This document shows positions 20,927 through 23,418 of a stretch of DNA of 23,418 nt, piece after piece; positions within the stretch are counted from its first letter, which is position 1; every line of letters begins with the position of its first letter. Made by a program: the position numbers and the translations under genes. The DNA lies in NCBI GenBank assembly GCA_002506425.1, contig DAXO01000082.1:833-24250 (forward strand). The letters run 5' to 3'. The notes beneath the pieces are model-generated. The model was not told the origin of the DNA and made no database searches. It was given only the letters and a program-made list of their open reading frames with translations. Source of the DNA: Methanomassiliicoccaceae archaeon UBA480 (GTDB lineage: Archaea; Thermoplasmatota; Thermoplasmata; Methanomassiliicoccales; Methanomethylophilaceae).

Positions 20927-23044
20927 TCAGCGCCTACCCTTCTTCTTTTTTGAAGAGCCTTTTGCGATTGCGCCTATCACGGATATGATAACGAGCAATG
21001 CGGCGACAATCAGATAGAGATTGTCTTCGATGAGGGACTCCATCTCCGTGGTGGGGGATTCTTCACCAGAGGGTTCGTCGGTTCCTTCCCCCTCGGGAGG
21101 TTTGACATCCCCTTTGGCGGAGACTGTATATTTCTGTTCGAGTGTTTTCACATCTCCCGCAGTGTTCTCGATGACGACGGTGAGCGTGTGCTCTCCAGCC
21201 TTTGGCTCGAAGACAATTCTTCCCACGGTAGTCGAGCGGACCTCGGATCCGTCTCCGAGATTCCACTTGAAGGTGTACTCTCCAGAACTCGGTGAAACGG
21301 TGACCGTCACAGTGCACTCCTTTCCGGTCTCAAGGGCTTCAGGGAATTCGCTGAAGTAGGCGGAGAAGCCGTCGAATGTGTAGTATCTCTCGAAATCCTT
21401 CAGGAACGAAGTTGCGAAGAAATCCGCTATCTCCTTGGAGTGGATGGCTACGCAGACCTCCCTGTTGTTATGGAAGGAGTTCTCGGTCCAGTTGACTGAA
21501 GAAACCCATGAAACATCGTCGCAAACAACACCTTTGTTGTGGACATAGGGAGTGGTCATGCTAGCGGCTTTGATCGAGCTTCTCGCATTGATGTCGAGGA
21601 CCCTGTTGGAATCCACCTGCGCTCCGAATATCAGGCGGGTGTCAACTCCTCTTTCGGATGCGGCATTGAAGAGCCCCAGCGGTCCGTCCTCTCTTGGTTC
21701 GGTGTAGCTCTTGTCGAGGCTCTGCTGCTCCGAATAGAGGCGATCCTCGGCGATGGATGCATAGTATTCAAGGGCGGGATAGGAGCTGTCGTTGGAGAGG
21801 ATCGGTGTGACCTTTGCGGAATACGAGGGGAAGTCGTGCGATGATGGAGATTCATAATAGGTATCCTTCGGGTCCACTCTGGGATACTCGGACTGATACG
21901 TGGCTACATCGCCGTAATCCATGGACCAATCGTTCTCGAAGACCGTGTTCATGAAGTTGGAGTAGTCAGTGCTCTCTACGATGGCTCCCCAGCCGCGGTT
22001 CCCTTTGACAGAAGACGAATAGGGGTTGTCTATGATATCGCCGTTCAAATTGTCCGATGTCCAGTTCTCGGAAGTGACTATCGTCGTGTCTCCGTCGACT
22101 ATCGCGAATTTGGCATGATCGTAGGAATAGCGATCGCTGCTTCCGGCTCCTATGAGTCTGACCTCGCCACCAGCATTAATCAGGGTGGTTAGCTGACCAG
22201 AACAGTCTGCCAGTGAAGACATACCCAAAGGATTTGCTTCCAGAAGAACATCTACATCGACGCCGGATTTCGCTTTCTCGACGAGAAGGCCTATGACGTT
22301 CTTGTCCGAGATCATGTAGATCTCCACGCGGATGCTCTCGGTAGCGGATTCCAGAGTTTTGAGGACAGGAACACCTCCGCTTTCAGGGAAGAGGAACGGT
22401 GTGACGACAGCATCGTATTTCAGATTCGGATCGAATGCGAAATCTGTCCATCCGTATACGAAGATCTCCCAATCCGCTGCAGAATTGGTATCGTCAGAGC
22501 CGGAACGCTGTATGAAGCGGTCATTTGATACCTTCACGGAAGTACCGGTCCACAGTGATTCATCCTTGATTGTTACGCTTCCATAACAGACTGCATCTAT
22601 GGCCTTCCCCTCTTTGAAGAGATAGAGGTCGTCTCCGCTGTCCTTGAGGGTGAATTTCGATGTGACTGCGAAGAGGGATTCATCCTTCTGATTTTTGCCG
22701 TACAGATATGTATTTGGCTGGTTGGAGAAGTAGTTCCCTTCCTGCTTTTCCGAAGCGAACACGAAAGTCTCTCCAGCACCTATCGTCAATTCCGTGATGA
22801 ATCTGAAGGAGCCTTCGCTGCTGCTATCGGGATTAGGCTGATCCGATACGATATAGTCCTTCAATTGGATGGAGGAGCTTCCGTAGTTGTGCAGGGCGAA
22901 CCCTTCGCAGGTCTTCGGGTTCACCTGATAGATCATAAGGCCGTCCATCGGTTCTGCGTCCGACTCCTCACAAACGAGTGTCGCTGCGGAAAGCAGAATC
23001 GCACAGATGGCGAACACGGCCATCGATTTTCCGAGTGCATCCAT
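20927..23044 (-). CDS. Secreted membrane-anchored phospholipase D-like protein
   Basis: This 705-residue protein has a signal peptide (hydrophobic run about 8-24, then CEESDAEP). A region at about 36-165 resembles a lamin-tail-type beta domain (FALHNYGSSSIQLKDYIVSD and similar). Then come two PLD half-domains, each with an HKD motif: H310-x-K312-x4-D317 in YDHAKFAIVDG and H502-x-K504-x4-D509 in VHNKGVVCD, both followed by S-x-NWT. A PKD-like immunoglobulin fold lies at about 575-645 (TFKWNLGDGS). An acidic linker, a membrane helix at 675-695 and a basic tail KKKKGRR follow. The HKD family includes phospholipases and nucleases; with two intact motifs an active phosphodiesterase outside the cell is likely, but substrate is unknown. 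Confidence 0.9.
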   Translation of the reverse strand: MDALGKSMAVFAICAILLSAATLVCEESDAEPMDGLMIYQVNPKTCEGFALHNYGSSSIQLKDYIVSDQPNPDSSSEGSFRFITELTIGAGETFVFASEKQEGNYFSNQPNTYLYGKNQKDESLFAVTSKFTLKDSGDDLYLFKEGKAIDAVCYGSVTIKDESLWTGTSVKVSNDRFIQRSGSDDTNSAADWEIFVYGWTDFAFDPNLKYDAVVTPFLFPESGGVPVLKTLESATESIRVEIYMISDKNVIGLLVEKAKSGVDVDVLLEANPLGMSSLADCSGQLTTLINAGGEVRLIGAGSSDRYSYDHAKFAIVDGDTTIVTSENWTSDNLNGDIIDNPYSSSVKGNRGWGAIVESTDYSNFMNTVFENDWSMDYGDVATYQSEYPRVDPKDTYYESPSSHDFPSYSAKVTPILSNDSSYPALEYYASIAEDRLYSEQQSLDKSYTEPREDGPLGLFNAASERGVDTRLIFGAQVDSNRVLDINARSSIKAASMTTPYVHNKGVVCDDVSWVSSVNWTENSFHNNREVCVAIHSKEIADFFATSFLKDFERYYTFDGFSAYFSEFPEALETGKECTVTVTVSPSSGEYTFKWNLGDGSEVRSTTVGRIVFEPKAGEHTLTVVIENTAGDVKTLEQKYTVSAKGDVKPPEGEGTDEPSGEESPTTEMESLIEDNLYLIVAALLVIISVIGAIAKGSSKKKKGRR

Positions 23045-23066
23045 GCGACCGTATAATCATGGAATG

Positions 23067-23074
23067 TTTAATAT
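23067..23074 (-). promoter_or_regulatory. TATA box of the PLD-like gene
   Basis: ATATTAAA on the minus strand is centred 26-27 nt before the ATG at 23044. No ribosome site is visible, which suggests a leaderless transcript. Confidence 0.55.
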
Positions 23075-23121
23075 GTGAGGTGTTCCAGAACCTTTCGGAA
23101 TGGTGAGAAGTAAATGGTTTG

Positions 23122-23142
23122 GCCGTCCCGATTCGGAACGGC
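23122..23142 (-). terminator. Hairpin after the P-type ATPase gene
   Basis: GCCGT...ACGGC with an inner CCG-ATT-CGG forms an eight-pair stem with one mismatch, 3 nt beyond the ATPase stop on the minus strand. The sequence after it is moderately T-rich, which fits termination before the PLD promoter. Confidence 0.45.
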
Positions 23143-23145
23143 TCT

Positions 23146-23418
23146 TCACGACGATGCAGATGATGCTGTATCATCTGCGCGTCCGAGGCAGCGCATCGCG
23201 TTCAACACGGCGATCACGGTCACCCCCACGTCTCCGAAGACAGCCAGCCACATGTCTCCGCTGCCTGCAAGAGTGGCGATCATGATACCGAATTTGACCG
23301 CTAGGGCGAAGACGATGTTCTCCCACACGATGCGGTTGACCTTCTTCGATAGACGGATGCAGGAGGCTATCTTCGACGGAGCATCATTCATTATGACTAC
23401 GTCGGCGGATTCTATCGC
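23146..23418 (-). CDS. Heavy-metal P-type ATPase, C-terminal fragment
   Basis: The gene's start lies beyond the window. The visible 90 residues are the end of a P1B-type metal-transporting ATPase: ESADVVIMNDAPSKIASCIRLS is the end of the phosphorylation/hinge domain. Two membrane helices follow, NIVFALAVKFGIMIATLAGSG and MWLAVFGDVGVTVIAVLNAM, then a short polar tail. The DVGVTVIAVLNAMR motif is characteristic of the zinc/cadmium/lead (ZntA/CadA) group rather than copper pumps, so efflux of divalent soft metals is likely. The stop is TGA and a hairpin follows. The metal-binding N-terminus and the CPC motif are not visible. Confidence 0.9.
   Translation of the reverse strand, partial: AIESADVVIMNDAPSKIASCIRLSKKVNRIVWENIVFALAVKFGIMIATLAGSGDMWLAVFGDVGVTVIAVLNAMRCLGRADDTASSASS

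Overview
The window looks like a chromosomal segment of a euryarchaeon. The best guess is a methanogen of the Thermoplasmata/Methanomassiliicoccales type, but that lineage is an inference. The archaeal assignment rests on archaeal-type enzymes: RibL FAD synthetase, archaeal riboflavin synthase, MptD dihydroneopterin aldolase, Trm1, THEP1, archaeal DnaG and a LonB-type ATPase. It also rests on TATA-box promoters, several of which sit 26-30 nt before an ATG as in leaderless transcripts. None of the 23 coding ends visible here uses TAG (21 TGA, 2 TAA), which would fit a pyrrolysine-using methanogen. No rRNA, tRNA, CRISPR array or insertion sequence was seen.

Layout. 1-1457 (+) is a riboflavin/FAD operon: the end of ribB, then ribL, archaeal ribC and ribH, closed by a hairpin shared with the opposing gene. 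1478-8630 (-) is a run of housekeeping genes, read from right to left: a clostridial-type citrate synthase, a YbjN-like protein, MptD, THEP1-Trm1 (overlapping), PurA, an alanine/aspartate-type aminotransferase, and a double zinc-ribbon/HTH protein. 8756-8947 (+) is a tiny ubiquitin-like sulfur carrier ending in GG. 8948-11604 (-) is a cobyric acid synthase pair: a full CobQ with an extra N-terminal cysteine-rich domain, followed by a CobQ paralogue lacking the amidotransferase half.

11731-15098 (+) is an overlapping Mre11-like nuclease/Rad50-like ATPase pair resembling bacterial YhaO/YhaN, in which the ATPase has a membrane hairpin in its middle. 15099-15419 has no convincing protein gene. 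It holds a hairpin, the best TATA box of the window and a structured stretch ending in a terminator-like hairpin plus T-run: either a small RNA or an attenuating leader of dnaG. 15420-18516 (+) is dnaG, and 1 nt later a LonB-like AAA+ ATPase that has a zinc ribbon where membrane helices usually lie and no protease domain. 18602-23044 holds two large predicted surface proteins, one with phospholipase D HKD motifs, and a GNAT acetyltransferase. The window ends in the C-terminus of a heavy-metal P-type ATPase.

Most notable are two sites, the ends of ribB and of citrate synthase, where a CGA codon stands exactly where a TGA stop is expected, so each frame runs on into the next gene. The structured dnaG leader, the protease-less zinc-ribbon Lon, the membrane-anchored Mre11/Rad50-like pair and the CobQ doublet also stand out. 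All functional assignments come from motif recognition by eye, with no database search.
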